Assembly: GCF_963924675.1 (NCBI RefSeq)
Contig: NC_089220.1
Span: forward strand, 48,618,639-48,682,638
Length of the DNA: 64,000 bases
Source of the DNA: Phocoena phocoena
Lineage: Eukaryota; Chordata; Mammalia; Artiodactyla; Phocoenidae
Direction: 5' to 3'
Numbering within the stretch: position 1 is the stretch's first letter; every line of letters begins with the position of its first letter. The notes beneath the pieces were generated by a model. It searched no databases, was not told the DNA's origin, and saw only the letters and a list, made by a program, of their open reading frames with translations. Positions 48,215 to 60,846 of this stretch are shown here, one piece after another. The position numbers and the translations under genes were made by a program.

Positions 48215-48330
48215 AATCAAATTTTGTCACCTCCCTGATTAAAATCCTCTAATGGTTTCTCATGGTATGTAGAAAAAAATTCAAACTCCTTGTAAGCCTG
48301 CAAGGTCGTAACAAGCCCCTAGTGCATTCC
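48215..48330 (+). mobile_element. L2 LINE fragment
   Basis: 'gattaaaatcctctaatggt', 'ttctcatggtatgtagaa', 'ttcaaactccttgtaagcct' and 'gcaaggtcgtaacaagcccc' follow the L2 3' region in sense. Confidence 0.7.
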
Positions 48331-49759
48331 TAGTTATAGTCGTATTATGCCTATTTCTGTTCTTCAGACAGATTCTCCCACTTGGTAAGAATTTTTGTGG
48401 CATTCCTGAAGTTGACTGTTTCCAGTGATTTGCAATGAGCAGAGATGAAGTAAAAGACACAGTTCTGACTCCCTGGTAAAGACAGGGCACGGGAACACCG
48501 GCAGAGCCCTTCTTCCAGCCTGCTCTGTGGCAGTTCAAGACTTGTTCTAGAAACATGAATTGAAGAGCCTCTCCATGGGCCCTGGGGGTAGTATGCGGCC
48601 TTCAGCCAGACATGGGTGTGGGCTTCTGCAGTCTCCGTGACACTGTGTGCTCCGGCTGGCTCCAGAAAGAGGGCCTACATCCCGTCCACGGGCCAGGACA
48701 TAAGCCTCAGTCAACATTTCAGGTGGTCAGCAAACAGCTCTAGGGAACAAGTGGATTTGAGCCCAAAGTAGGTAAAGCCAGATAATTCTGTTGGAGGCAG
48801 CATCTATTTTATGACATGGAAAGCACTAATCAAATTCAGATGGTCATCCTTGGCTAGACATGTTTTTCTTCTCTATACTGAAATGATCCCCATTCTACAG
48901 TCCCTGAAACTTCCAACTCCTCCAAAAAGCGGCAAGAGTGGAGGTTCTCATCACCATACTGCTTGCCTTCTGGTATACCCAGGGGAAAACACGATTATAA
49001 GCATGATTTGAACAAACAAATGAAAACATAATACAAATTGGGGCCAGTTCCTGGAAAAACAAAAGGGCCTGTTCTGCACATGCCCTGATCTCTGTTACTG
49101 ACTTACTGGCTGAATGGCCCACTCCAGAAAGCATCTGAAGGAGCCCACGTGCCAGAAAACACTCTAATGCTTTCCAGTGTTCAGTCAAGTGACTGGTCGT
49201 CTTCCTTTGACAGTACACACTTACTGTAAGCTGGCCACTTGTCAGGACCTAGGATTTAACTTGTCTGCAGTGTAAAAGCTATTAAAAAAGCCAACTTGAG
49301 TGATCAGAGAAAACATGGTCTAAGGGAGCTCAACCTGGAATCCAGATGGTATTAACACATGTGAAGTGTCTATGTCCTTTACACCTTATGCTCTTGCAAA
49401 CAGTAGGCACCTAGTGTTTTCCCTCTTACCTTTCAAGTGCTGTACTTATAAGAATGTAGCCTGCAGAGTACTGTTTTATTTAAATGGTCTTTGCATGAAT
49501 GATGAACCAAGGTGACACTCCCTGAGATTTGGGCCTTAATGGATTACCCCCACCCCCAAATATTTGCTCTTTACTTTTAGTCTTATACATGTAGTTTCAC
49601 AGGCATTACCTTTGACAACTGTGCTTTCAGCATATTGGTTGGAGACCCATTGCCTGAACAATGGTTACGATGTTTATATTCAGCGGGGTAAAGTGAAATA
49701 CTTCCCCTTGCCTGCACCGTGACCCACCACCAAGACCACCACAACTCTTACAATTCCTC
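48331..49759. other. Unassigned sequence
   Basis: 1.4 kb with no recognised repeat, RNA gene or coding frame. A 107-codon minus-strand frame (48895-49218) has no motif. Confidence 0.35.
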
Positions 49760-49975
49760 CTAGGTGACATCTGGCACCCACCAAGCACTGTTCTGAGCAC
49801 TTAGCATGTATCATCTCAACTAAGTCCCACAGTATCTCTATGCGGTAGATACTGTTATTATTCCATTTTACCCATGAGGAAACTAAAGCATAGAAAGGGC
49901 CAATAGCTCACTCAGAGGTATATGGCTACACATGGTGGAATCAGGATTTGAATCTAGGTAGGACACCAGACTACC
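49760..49975 (-). mobile_element. MIR SINE, minus strand
   Basis: Reverse MIR: 'actgttctgagcacttagca', 'gcggtagatactgttattat', 'ccattttacccatgaggaaa', 'ctaaagcatagaaagggcca' and 'atcaggatttgaatctaggt'. Confidence 0.9.
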
Positions 49976-50439
49976 CCCAATCGACACAGTCACTGTTTAT
50001 AAATATGATGCAGGCGTCTTCCAACAGGTCCCTGGAAGATACACACTTGGAAATAGATCATTACAGTCCTGGATTTTTAAACCAATGTTTGCTTCCTAGC
50101 CAAAGTTTTCTACACAGCAGAAATACAGATACACAATAGATATAAACTAAAAGAATATTGGAGTAGATACCTCCCTCTTCATTTTCTTTCCCAATTTATT
50201 ATTAGTCTTTGTTCTCTGCCTGGACATATACTTTGGTCCTCATAAGTCTCATTTTCAGCAACACCTTCAATTATTCAACCTCAATTGTTCCATGAATACA
50301 CATGTATTTGTCAACCTTGTATCCTGGTATTGGTCTCAGAAAACGTGGCACTAGATTTCAAAGCATAACTGTCCTTTCATTGCTCTGTTTTTCCGCCAGT
50401 TGTTACTTCTGTCCATTCCACCAGCCAAGCCCTGATTAC
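49976..50439. other. Unassigned sequence
   Basis: Nothing recognised. Confidence 0.4.
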
Positions 50440-50927
50440 AGCTCACTGGGAGTTGTAACAGCCTTCTCCCTGGCTTCCCGACTTCAGCGACCCACTCCCT
50501 CTGACCACCCTGCCTCCCGCTAACCAGACTCGTCTCTGTTAACATACTCCTTCCACTCAAGTATAGACAATCTGTTGCTGATCCTATCAAAATCTGAACT
50601 CCTTTGCCTGACTTGTAAAGCCTCCATAATCTCGCCCCACCCTATCTATTCAATTTTCTTTCCTGCAAAGTCCAATACACACCCACTGAACCCGTCAGGC
50701 TGTTATCCTAATTGCAGAGGCAGCAACCCACATGCCTCTACAAACTATTTTTCCCACCGCGTATGACCGCCCCAATGCTTTAGGTCACCAGCTAGCTAAA
50801 TCTGATACATCATTCAAAGGCCCAACTCAAATCTCAGTTATGAATTAAACGTTCTCCACTGCTGCAGTACACACTGATCACTTTCTTCTCTTACATCCTA
50901 TTACATTTACAAATTAATAGTAATTTA

Positions 50928-51201
50928 TTTATTATTTTTAACATCTTTATTGGAGTATAATTGCTTGACAATGGTGTGTTAGTTTCTGCTGTATAACAAA
51001 GTGAATCAGCTATACGTATACATACATCCCCTTATCTCCTCCCTCTTGTGTCTCCCTCCCACCCTCCCTATCCCACCCCTCTAGGTGGTCACAAAGCACC
51101 AAGCTGATCTCCCTGTGCTATGCGGCTGCTTCCCACTAGCTATCTATTTTATGTTTGGTAGTGTATATATGTCCATGCCTCTCTCTCACTTCATCCCAGC
51201 T
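50928..51201 (-). mobile_element. Severely 5'-truncated L1 3' end
   Basis: A 274-bp L1 3' UTR on the minus strand ('aacatctttattggagtata', 'ggtggtcacaaagcaccaag') inserted in an L2. The perfect 15-bp duplication 'attaatagtaattta' lies at 50913-50927 and 51202-51216. The 3' UTR type is that of L1-B. Confidence 0.95.
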
Positions 51202-51224
51202 ATTAATAGTAATTTAAATAACAG

Positions 51225-51335
51225 TAATGACTGGCTAACCCTACTGAGCACCAGGCCCTACTGGGATAAGTAGTTTTATCATAAGTAGCTTTTCTAATCT
51301 TACAGATGAAGAAACAGAAGCACAGTACAACTCAG
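51225..51335 (-). mobile_element. MIR-like fragment, minus strand
   Basis: 'ctactgagcaccaggcccta', 'tgggataagtagttttatca' and 'cttacagatgaagaaacaga' suggest the reverse MIR 3' half. Confidence 0.55.
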
Positions 51336-51470
51336 TTTAACACCGATTGTTTGCTAATCATTTCATTTGTGTCACACTAATCTCCCTAACTAGCTTTCCA
51401 CTTTGTTGAGAGAAGAGACTAAGATTCATATTTATCCTGTGCCTTCCACACAGTTAGCGGAGTCTACGTG

Positions 51471-53048
51471 CACTGCAAGTTATCAGTACTGTTGGGTGGT
51501 TGGTTGTACGTACTGATGTACATCTTCTAAAACTCCTACCCTGTAAGAGTGGCACCATGTTTGCACAAGGTGCAAATAAATGCTAAACAAACCCTTTCGA
51601 GCACAGCGATGAATGGTTTTGGACAATTCATAATCTACAAATGGCCCTAAGTGATTCTCTCTAATTTACCCTTACTGCATCCATCCTTTACACGCTTGGA
51701 AACATATTAAAGATGGGAAACCATAGGTGAGCTGTCAGAAATCAACGACAAAATTAATTAGAATCTTTGGAGGGTTACAGGGCACAGGAGGTTTTTGATC
51801 CTATCCTGGCCAAGAACTGGATCTTCTGTTTTTATTAAAAATAAGGTGGCAGCGAGATTTCCCCAAGTACCCAAATACTTGCACCACAGTGTGATGGATT
51901 TTCTCCAAATCTCTTCCAATACTTTTTTTTTTCCTTTAACAACTATGACTGGTATAGACATAACTTCAGCAAAGATAAACAGCATAGCAAAGATGGGAAA
52001 AGATTATGACTTAGACTAAAGCTTCAATATTTTTTAAAAGTCACAATTATTTCTGATATTCAGCGTAGGCATAATTTCCAGTTTCTCGTTTCCACACCCA
52101 CTCTATGGGGTGCACCACATGTAAGGATTCCTGAGATTCCTCTTCCCTCTCACTTCAAAATCGAAGCTTCAACGAAAGCCAAAACCATAGAGAAAAAATT
52201 TTATTTCAAAATTCTTACATTGGCTCAAGTGCAATTCATGAATTCCTGAGCAAACTCTCATAAGCAACAAATGAACTGACTTTTTTTTTTTTTTTTTACC
52301 AACACATCAAATAAGAAAACTTATCTTACCGAAGTCATCCTGGTTGAGTTTCCACGGACTACCCACTTTTCCTGATGCCAGCACTTTTCTTCACTTGAAA
52401 AAAAAAGTTAGATGAGAAGAAAGAAGATCATTTATATATCTTGTCTCTTTATGTGATTTCTTAAAGCCTCAGCTTATCAGGATTTCCTTCATTGCCAGCT
52501 GAAGCTAGATACATGGCCCATCTGATCCTATAATAATTGCAGTTTTAGAGATAAGCAGGCAAAAAGCATTCTCTTGAAGAAGTCAGTTTTCGAACTAAAA
52601 CTACTCAGAGAAAACACTGTTTCTCATAAAATGACATTTTGTATCTTTCTCACTAATTACAAAAAAAAAAAACCCACCCATCAGTTCACTGTGGATGACT
52701 TGGAATATATTCCTTCCTCCTCTTTTATCAGACCTAAGTAAATTGTTGGTCAACAGTAGGTATTAGGTTTTGCATACCGCTTTATAATCATATTCAAAAC
52801 TATAATTTCTTTTCTATTTTGAATAGTCTCCAACACTCTCTGCAAGTCATTTTGTACGTTTGTGTGTATGTGTCCTCATATCAATTTACCAATTCAATTG
52901 GATGGCAAATTCAAATACTTTTTTTTTAAGAAGAGGCCATGTGGGGTATATTTTCAGCCTCCTTATAAATCTGAAAGTGAATTCCCACAGCCTCTGCACA
53001 TAAATATCCTGTTGGGTGAATATGGAATTCTTGAGACACAAGAATTCT
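51471..53048. other. Unassigned sequence, one exon-like segment
   Basis: No repeat family recognised in 1.6 kb. It has T-runs at 51925 and 52279 and an A-run at 52660. The minus-strand segment 52330-52393 has strong splice-like borders and is discussed in the findings. Confidence 0.35.
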
Positions 53049-53093
53049 GTCTTCTAGAACAGTCTTCTAGAACAGTCTTCTAGAACAGTCTTC
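53049..53093. repeat. 13-bp tandem repeat, 3.4 copies
   Basis: Unit 'gtcttctagaaca' at 53049, 53062 and 53075, with a partial fourth at 53088. Each full unit contains the palindrome TTCTAGAA, which has the TTCnnGAA form of a heat-shock element half-site pair. Confidence 0.95.
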
Positions 53094-54774
53094 AGGGTTG
53101 AGAAGTCTGAGCCCACCTTGATATTTGTTTCATTTCTATCTAAATGCCTGAAGAGTCTTTATTTCACCTGGAAACTCAAGTCTTTTAAAAGATAAGTCTC
53201 TGTATGGGTCTGCCCATTTTAATTTTATCTCAGATCTTCTCCAGCTCAGGAAAGTTTTCTCCTGACATGGGCTTGACCGTTGCTTCCAGCATTTTGATCC
53301 ATTTCTTCATTGGGAAGAAATGTAATTCTCAGATTAGATCTGTGTTTGCTGTCTTCTCTCTTTAACATTTTCATCTTGGTCCTTTTCCTTATTTTGTCTT
53401 CCACTTTACTGATTTCATTTCTGCTATGTCTTCTCTGTATTGACTCTCTTTAGTACAGGTGTTTAATTCTATTAAACTTTTGGCATATTTGCCCTCATTT
53501 CTCATTTCAGCCTTGGCAAATCTTCCTTCATCCCAATCTGTTTTCTCCAGATGGCCCCTGGCTCCATCCGATCTCATAGTGGTTAGGCCTTCTCACATCT
53601 TTTTGAGACTACCAAAAATATGTCTGCTAAAATGCTTTTCTCTTTTCTGCAGAAATTTATTTTCAGCTATATAACCTCACCTCAAGTTTTAACAGAAAAG
53701 CTTCCTTTCTCTTATCCTGTAGTGTTTTTTCCTTAGGCCCCTTTGGGCATTTTTCTGTCTCTTCATACTGAAAAAGAGAAAAGTATGTTCCAGCCTGGCA
53801 CTTGCTAGCAGACAGTATTAGCGAAGAATCTTCCTATTCCCTCACTTTCCCCTTGGGCACAAGCACAGTAGAGCTGAAGGGCACACAGACTCACATAGTG
53901 CCTACCTCTGTTTTCAGGATCTCCCAGGTATTTAGCTATGGTAGATCTCTGGGCATTAGATTGGGGCCCCTCCTGCTCTAACTGCTGTAATTTCCAAGTA
54001 GTAGGAGAAACTGAGAGGTAACAGAAACTGTTGTCCTGTTTTAGAGGGTAACACATAAAATCATATGCCCTCTGAGCATGCATTGCCCCTGCCTTCTTGC
54101 AGTACTGTTTATTACACAACTAGCCCTTCCAGGACATAACACACCTCTACTTGTCTCCGTCTACCTCCTACCTGGCTGTGGTCTGGGAGCCACAGACTTT
54201 GAATGGATGTGGAAAGAGAGAGATTGATGGGTTAGGTGGGAGGTTTGACTCTGGACATGACTCTGACTGGTTCAGAAGACAGTTTCTTCCCAGTTGGACT
54301 GTTTGCTCTTCTGGCCAGTGTATCTTCAATGCCCTGAAATAGCTGGGAGCAAATGATGGGGCTAAGGTAACATTTGCTTTCTATTCTCTTTCATCACCAG
54401 CTAGGCTTCTCTGGTTCAGTTTGTGAGCCATGTAGCTTGTAATCTTGAGAATATGCTTCTCAATCCATCCCCCTGACAACTGCATTAGTAGACATTCCCT
54501 ATGGACTTCAGCATATGGCCTTTCTCCACCTTAAATTTACACTTATTATCCATCCTTTTGTGCAGTTTCATGGGTATTTTAGGATGAAACATCTCAAATA
54601 TTACCTGTCTCCTCCTATGATGACCAGAGAAGTTTGTAAATAAAAATGTTTAATATTGCTAGCTAGAATGGTACAGGTAATCCATAATAGCATATCTATA
54701 TTAGATTTTGAATGCAACACAGGGAAAAGCAGAGAGATTTTCTCAGACCACTTAACAGATTCAAAGGACAGAGA
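53094..54774. other. Unassigned sequence
   Basis: 1.7 kb. 53250-53700 is T-rich on the + strand and could be an old antisense L1 or HAL1-type relic, but I could not confirm a family. No coding signal. Positions 54762-54774 are the target duplication of the next L1. Confidence 0.3.
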
Positions 54775-54992
54775 TAAGGACCTGCTGTATAGCACAAGGA
54801 ACTCCACTCAATACTCTGTAATGACGTATATGGGAAAAGAATCTAAAAAAAAGTGGATACATATATCCATATATACATATATGTATAACTGATTCACTTT
54901 GTTGTACAGCAGAAACTAACACAACATTGTAAATCAACTATACTCCAATAAAAATTTTTAAATAAATAAAAATAAATTACAAAAAACAACAA
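54775..54992 (+). mobile_element. L1 3' end of a third 3' UTR type
   Basis: 'gacctgctgtatagcacaag', 'aactccactcaatactctgt', 'ctgattcactttgttgtaca' and 'ctatactccaataaaaattt' are an L1 3' end common in cetartiodactyls, distinct from the two types in the larger copies upstream. Flanked by the 13-bp duplication 'caaaggacagaga' (54762-54774 and 54993-55005). Confidence 0.88.
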
Positions 54993-55005
54993 CAAAGGAC
55001 AGAGA

Positions 55006-55839
55006 AATCATCACTTATGCTAATAGCACTGTAATGGCTCATAATTTACACAAAGAAAGCTACAAGATGCAAAGTGGTCACAACCTTCACGGACCCTGGA
55101 GGTAAGAACATTCTCTGAAGTTGACAACATTATCGATTTAGAATGGGTGAAAGCCCCCAGCAAAAGTTACTTCTGAGATTACAAGGTTTCCCAACTCTAC
55201 AGTACAGAGAACAGCTTGTTCATACAATAGAACCAAGAAAATTTAAGTATTTCCCATACCCAAGAAACAGCCAGGTTGACCCATATACGTTCTTAGGATT
55301 TGAAAATTGTTAACGTCAATCGATTTATAACCAAGTAAAGTGCACAGTCTCCTCATGGAGGAAATAATGAAAAATAGCTAGTCTGCTTGGAATCTAGGAA
55401 AAGGGGAAGCAGAGAATAAGAATCTGTCAGTGAGTCTCTAGTCCTGCCTAAGACGGAGAGCATGTTCTGGATCTGAACAAGCCAGAATTGTGCTGGCTAG
55501 CTGAACAGCTGGCTAGCTGTCATTCTCTTGGCAGGTACATCCCCATACTGGAAATGGAGATGATCATAACTGATGACTCTGTTAATAAAATCATCTAGAT
55601 CCTTTATTCTGAGTCAGTGAGCAAGCTGTCACTTTCCCTATGAGGCTTTCCCTCAGTTTAGGGAAAAAATCTGGGCAGGAAGAATGTGGCTCTAACGCTG
55701 AATGGAAAACAGACCCTAATTCTGGAGTTCAGTGTTAACATCTTGACTCCAGCAACAGTCATTTGATATGGAGAAATGACCCATGCTGTGAGAAAAACAT
55801 TCCGCATGAATTTTTTGGGGGGGCCTGTCTTTCCTATAT
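55006..55839. other. Unassigned sequence
   Basis: No repeat or gene recognised. Minor 'ggctagctg' direct repeats occur near 55495-55520. Confidence 0.35.
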
Positions 55840-56425
55840 CCAAATGCCTTCTGTGATCTCCCATTGCCTTCAAACTTAATTCCAAACTTTTGAGAATTAC
55901 TCTCAAGATGCTTCTCAAATTTATCCTCCATACTTTCCAGTCTGGCCCATCTTGATGCCTTCCCAAACCCCCACACTCATTCCCTCTTCCCTGCCTTTGA
56001 TCATACTTTCTCTTCCTTGGAATGCCCTCTCTCTTCCTCTCCACCAACCAAAATCTCATTGGCTCCAGGGTAAGTTTAAGCCCACCCATCTCCATGAAAA
56101 CTTCCCCAGCTACACTAGACCCACGAATTTCTGCATTTCAGATGTACTGCCTAGCATTCTGAGGCTTAACTCTTCCTTGCCAGTCTTAAATTATCATTGT
56201 AGATTCCTACTGACTTTGTCACTACTCCATCCTCTTCTCTGTTATCTAAGCTTAATGAAATTTCATTACATAGTGTTTAACTGCTTGTGTATATGTCTAG
56301 TCTCTCAAATTTCTAAGGGCAGAGAAATTTTGTCAACTCCCCTCTCTATCCTCACTGTGCTAATCACAGTGATGCTGACAAATAAGCACCCAAGCATTTT
56401 CTTGAATGAAATGAAATTTAAATCA
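55840..56425 (+). mobile_element. L2 LINE 3' region
   Basis: Sense L2 in order: 'ccattgccttcaaacttaat', 'tctggcccatcttgatgcc', 'cctttgatcatactttctct', 'tccttggaatgccctctctc', 'gaaaacttccccagctacac' and 'ggcagagaaattttgtcaac'. The 182-codon frame here (55952-56500) is a chance frame in this LINE. Confidence 0.75.
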
Positions 56426-56519
56426 GTCCACATTGTTAAAATCGAGACCTGGATGTGGTCTTCTGTGTGTCTCTTTGCAGTGAGGTGGGTGGTATTCTAG
56501 GTCTTTCCTTAGTGAGAAC

Positions 56520-56745
56520 AAATGGTACAGTGACTAAGAGCATGGGTTCTGGATTCAGAGAGTCCTGGATTCAAATCTCTGCTTTTTTTCTCTGCATCTT
56601 GAGTGCAAGTTTCTTAGATTCTCTAAACCAGGGTTTTCTCATCTGTAAAGTAGTTCACAGGGCTTTGGTTAAGATTAAATGAGACCATGTGACATGTTTA
56701 GCACAGTGCCTCACACATGGTAGGTGCTGAATAAATGTTAACTTA
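56520..56745 (+). mobile_element. MIR SINE, near full length
   Basis: Well-preserved sense MIR: 'ggtacagtgactaagagcat', 'gggttctggattcagagagt', 'ggattcaaatctctgc' (B box side), 'gttttctcatctgtaaagta', 'agattaaatgagaccatgtg' and 'gtgcctcacacatggtaggt', ending 'gctgaataaatgtt'. Confidence 0.95.
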
Positions 56746-58259
56746 CAATGAATAACAAGAGTTCCAAGGGACACCTTCACCTGTGTCACTCCCTTGAGAA
56801 CTCTGGCATAGCTCTAGGACGAGAGAAATTTTACTGCATAAGATCTTAAGGCTTACTGGGAAAAAAAAAGTAATGAAAGCATTAAAATTAGCCCCCAAAC
56901 CAGGACTATCAGTCCTTAGTAATGAGTGGGAGACAAAGATGCTTCCACTTCAGACGTGCGTGGCTGGGAGCAAGAGAAAGAATAAGGGAAGAGAATATTG
57001 CTCTGGGAAAGCAGAAAATTCCCTGAGATGAAGCCAAAAGCCTGTGCCATCAGTCCAGAACCAGCCAAGGAGGTGGCTGGCGTGACTCCAGATAGCATCT
57101 TAAAATGAAGTGAGTACTAGTTCCAACCTGTTCTAGTTTCCTCAACTGAGGGTGTGTAAAACAGGAAAAACCAGACTCCCTCTGAAGTGTGAAGTGCTAT
57201 GCTCACTAACTGGCCTCACCACTCTAGGTGGTCAGAAGCTGTGATCACTGGAGGTGACCCATGAGGTTCAGAGTCAGCTGGGGCAGTAGAGGAGCAGCAG
57301 TGATAGTGGCCACATGGGGCTGGAGTTGGAAACTGCAGCAGAAACTGACCACTGGCTGGGTAAAGACTGCCCTTTACTGGAAGCCTTTTAAAATGAGATG
57401 GGGTATGAAGTCAAACCAAAGTAAAACTGGGAGGTAGGTGGCTGAGAGCCACATAGAAGTGTCATTCAGGGCCAAGTCCTGATTGTCCCTAAGGGTATGG
57501 CCCCAGAAAATTGTGGTTGTGAATAATTATCCTAGAGTTGGGGAGCATAAGCCTAGGACTGGCAGGGGCATAATCCCAGGCCCTCGCTTCTTCCCAGTAC
57601 TTCCACTGTTGGCCTAGGTGCTCTCATTTGGATGGCCTCCAAATTTAACTCATTATACTTAATTTGAAAATTATTTCCCAATTGCTCAAGGGTATCAACT
57701 AATAAGTGTTCTAGGGGTAGCCATTAGGTCTTATCACATGTAGGGGCAAATATTCTACAGAAGCATACGGTACATTATTCTTAATTGAATTTGGTAACAG
57801 ACTTAAAGCACAATCTGGGGATTAACTTGCTAAAGTGGTTGAACAAAGAGTTTTGGCACCTGAGTGCTTGAGTACTAAGAACATTTCAAAGATACACATG
57901 ACTCAAGTCAAATCAAAAACCTGGGTGAGGGGAACCGGGCTGCACTGAATTCTTGGCAGGGCTGCTTCAGCTGTGAGTCTAACTTAGGTGAGCTGAGGAC
58001 AAGATTCAGGAACTGAAAAGGAGAGCTCCTGTTTGTTCCCCTTGAACAGGTATTTCTCTCAGGGCTAAAACCATTCCTTCAGCAGTTGAGCAAAGGAAAG
58101 GGATCCACAGAACTCTGAAACTTCACAAGTGCCTTGGTGTAGCTCTTCAACCTACACTATGCTGGATCCTAGGTGGGCCCTTTGAATCTGGTAAACTGTG
58201 TCCTTCACTTATGGGAAACATTCTTATATTGGTTCCTGGGTAATTTCCACTTATACTTT
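56746..58259. other. Unassigned sequence
   Basis: 1.5 kb without recognised repeat, RNA gene or coding frame. Confidence 0.35.
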
Positions 58260-58490
58260 TTTTTTTTTTTAACTCATTATTTGAATGCTGGATCTTCTAG
58301 AGCAATTCTTTCAGGTTCTTATTATTTATCTGCCATTTTCCATCACTGCTGTGTTCTTTGTTGTTGTTTCACTTACTGGAAGGTTTCTACAACTTTATCT
58401 TCCAAATCTTCTTTTAACATATATATTTTAAATTTTCAGTAATCATATATTCATTTTCCAAGAGCTCTGAATGTTTTTTAAAAATTAATG
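58260..58490 (-). mobile_element. Old L1M 5'-region-like fragment, antisense
   Basis: After a T-run, 'tctgccattttccatcactg', 'ctacaactttatcttccaaa' and 'ttttccaagagctctgaatg' resemble the antisense reading of an old L1 upstream region. It adjoins the sense L1M that starts near 58500. Tentative. Confidence 0.45.
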
Positions 58491-60627
58491 AGCACTTTAT
58501 AATGATAATAAGACTAAGTCGTTAGGAAGACACAACAATCACAAATGTATATGCATTTAATAACAGAGCCTCAAGATACGTGAAAAAAATTGACGGAATT
58601 AAGGAAAGAAATGGTTCCACAATTATATGAAGAGACTTTAGCATCTATCCGTATGCAATTCAGAGAAAAATGAGATAAAACATCTGCATAGACACAGAAG
58701 ATGTGAACAACACCATCAGTCACCACCTAATTGACATTTATGAAACATAACATCCAACGATTGCAGACTATATGTTCTCTTCAAGTGCACAGAGCAACTT
58801 CACAAAGATAGGCCATACACTGGACAATAAAACAGGTCAATACATTTTAAAGGATTGAAATATGCAGAGTGTATTTTCTAGCCACAGTGGAATTAAATAA
58901 GAAATGAATAACAATATAATATCTAGGAAAACCCCAAATATCTAGAAGTTAAACACCTTCCTAAATATTTCATGAGTTAAAGACAAAATCACAAGGGAAA
59001 TTAGGAGATATTTAGAGCTGGATGAAAATGAATTCAGCTAAAATAGCTTTAAAATGCATATATTATAAAAGGAGAAAAAATTTTAAAACGAGAGAATGAT
59101 AAAGATAAGGACAGAAATTAGTGGACTAGAAAATAGACAAAACAGAAAATTATTAAAGCAAAAAGTCATTTTTTAAATACAGCAACAAAACCCCAAGCAA
59201 GACTGAGAGAGAGAAAACACAAATCACCAAAATGAGAATAAAAAAGGGGCTTATCACCACAGATCCTATAGACATTTAAGGATAAAAAGAATACTATGAA
59301 AAACTTAATGCCAACAAATTCAACTACTTAGGTTAAATGAAAATTCTTGAAAAATACAATTTACCAAAATTGATAGAAAAAGAAACAGAACATCTGAATA
59401 GTCCTTTATCTATATAAAAGTTGAATTTGTTATAAAAATCTTCCCCAAAATAAAACTCCAGGTGCAGATTATTTTAGTGGTGAATTCAACAAAACATTCA
59501 TGGAAGAAATAATACCAATCTTACACAAATATTTTCAGAATTAGAGGAAGACAGAACATTGCCCAACTCACTTTATGAAGCCAGAATAACCCCAATACCA
59601 AAATCTGACCAAAAAAATCACAGAAAAAGAATTAAAGACCACTATCCCTCATATGCACAGACAAAAAATTCTAAACAAAATATTAGCAAATTAAGCCCAG
59701 AAGTATATAAAAAGTATACTGCATCATGACCAAGCAGATTTTATCCCAGAAATCAAGGTTGGTTTAACATTAAAAGAAAAAAAATGAATGTAATTCACCA
59801 CTATTATGATATTAGCAGAATAAAGGAGAAAAACCATTTCAATAGATACAGAAAAAGTATACACAAAATTCAACACCTATTCATGACGAAAGAAAGAACA
59901 AAGAAAACTCACTACAACCTGGGAGGTAGGGAATTTCCTCAAACTGATAAAGATCATCTAAAAAAAACCCTACAGCTAACATCATAGTTAATGGTAAAAG
60001 ACTGAATTGTTCCCCCTTAAGATTTGGGAACAAAGCAAGAATATACCATTTCTATTCAACATTGTACTGGAGGTTCTAGAAATAAGGCCAAAACCAAATA
60101 AGGAAAAAAAAAAAAAAGGAAAAAAACTATAAAAGAAGAAGTAAAACTGTCCCTCTTTTCAGCTGATAAGATGGTTTACATAGAAAATCCCAGAAAAATC
60201 TGCAAAATGCCTATTAGAATCAATAAGTGAATTTGGCAAAGTCACCAGATACAATGTTGATATACAAACATCTGTATTTTTATATACTGATAGCTAATGA
60301 TTTAAAAATAAACTTTCAAAAAATTGAATTTTTAGTAGCATCAAAACAGAAAGTAGTAAATCTACCAAAATATTTCTAAGACCTCGATACTGAAAACTAT
60401 AAATCATTGCTGACAACAATTAAAGATAACTAAAATAGAAAGCTATATGATATTCATGGATTGGAAGATTGAACATGGTTATTATGATAGTAATTATCCC
60501 CAAATTGACTTTTAGATTCAATGAAATCCCTATCAAAATCCCAGCAAGCTATTTTGCAGAAATTGACAAACCTATTATATAATTTACATGGACTTGCAAA
60601 GAACCTAGAATAACCAAAGCAATTTTT

Positions 60628-60846
60628 TTTTGTTTGTTTGTTTGTGTTTTTTTGCGGTACGCGGGCCTCTCACTGCTGTAGCCTCTCCTGTTGCAGAGCA
60701 CAGGCTGTGGACATGCAGACTCAGAGGCCATGGCTCACCGGCCCAGCCGCTCCACGGCATGTGGGATCTTCCCGGACCGGGGCACGAACCCGTATCCCCT
60801 GCATCGGCAGGCAAACTCTCAACCACTGCACCACCAGGGAAGCCCC
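60628..60846 (-). mobile_element. CHR-family SINE, short form, minus strand
   Basis: Reverse short-form CHR SINE: T-rich tail 60628-60652 with 'gtttgtttgtttg', head 'accagggaagcccc' at 60833-60846. The 15-bp duplication 'accaaagcaattttt' lies at 60613-60627 and 60847-60861. It inserted into the old L1M. The 77-97 codon frames across it are SINE artefacts. Confidence 0.95.

Larger units (their letters stand above)
50440..51470 (+). mobile_element. L2 LINE 3' region, interrupted
   Basis: Sense L2: 'gactcgtctctgttaacata', 'ctttgcctgacttgtaaagc', 'ctccataatctcgccccacc', 'ttcaaaggcccaactcaaat' and 'cacttttcttctctta'-like text to 50912. After the L1 insertion (50928-51201) and an apparent MIR piece (51225-51335), an L2 tail seems to resume ('actttgttgagagaagagac', 'ttatcctgtgccttccacac'). 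Confidence 0.7.

Noticed and set aside
55952..56500. 182-codon plus-strand open frame
   Set aside because: It overlies a sense L2 LINE 3' region, which is non-coding. Composition, not selection, keeps it open.
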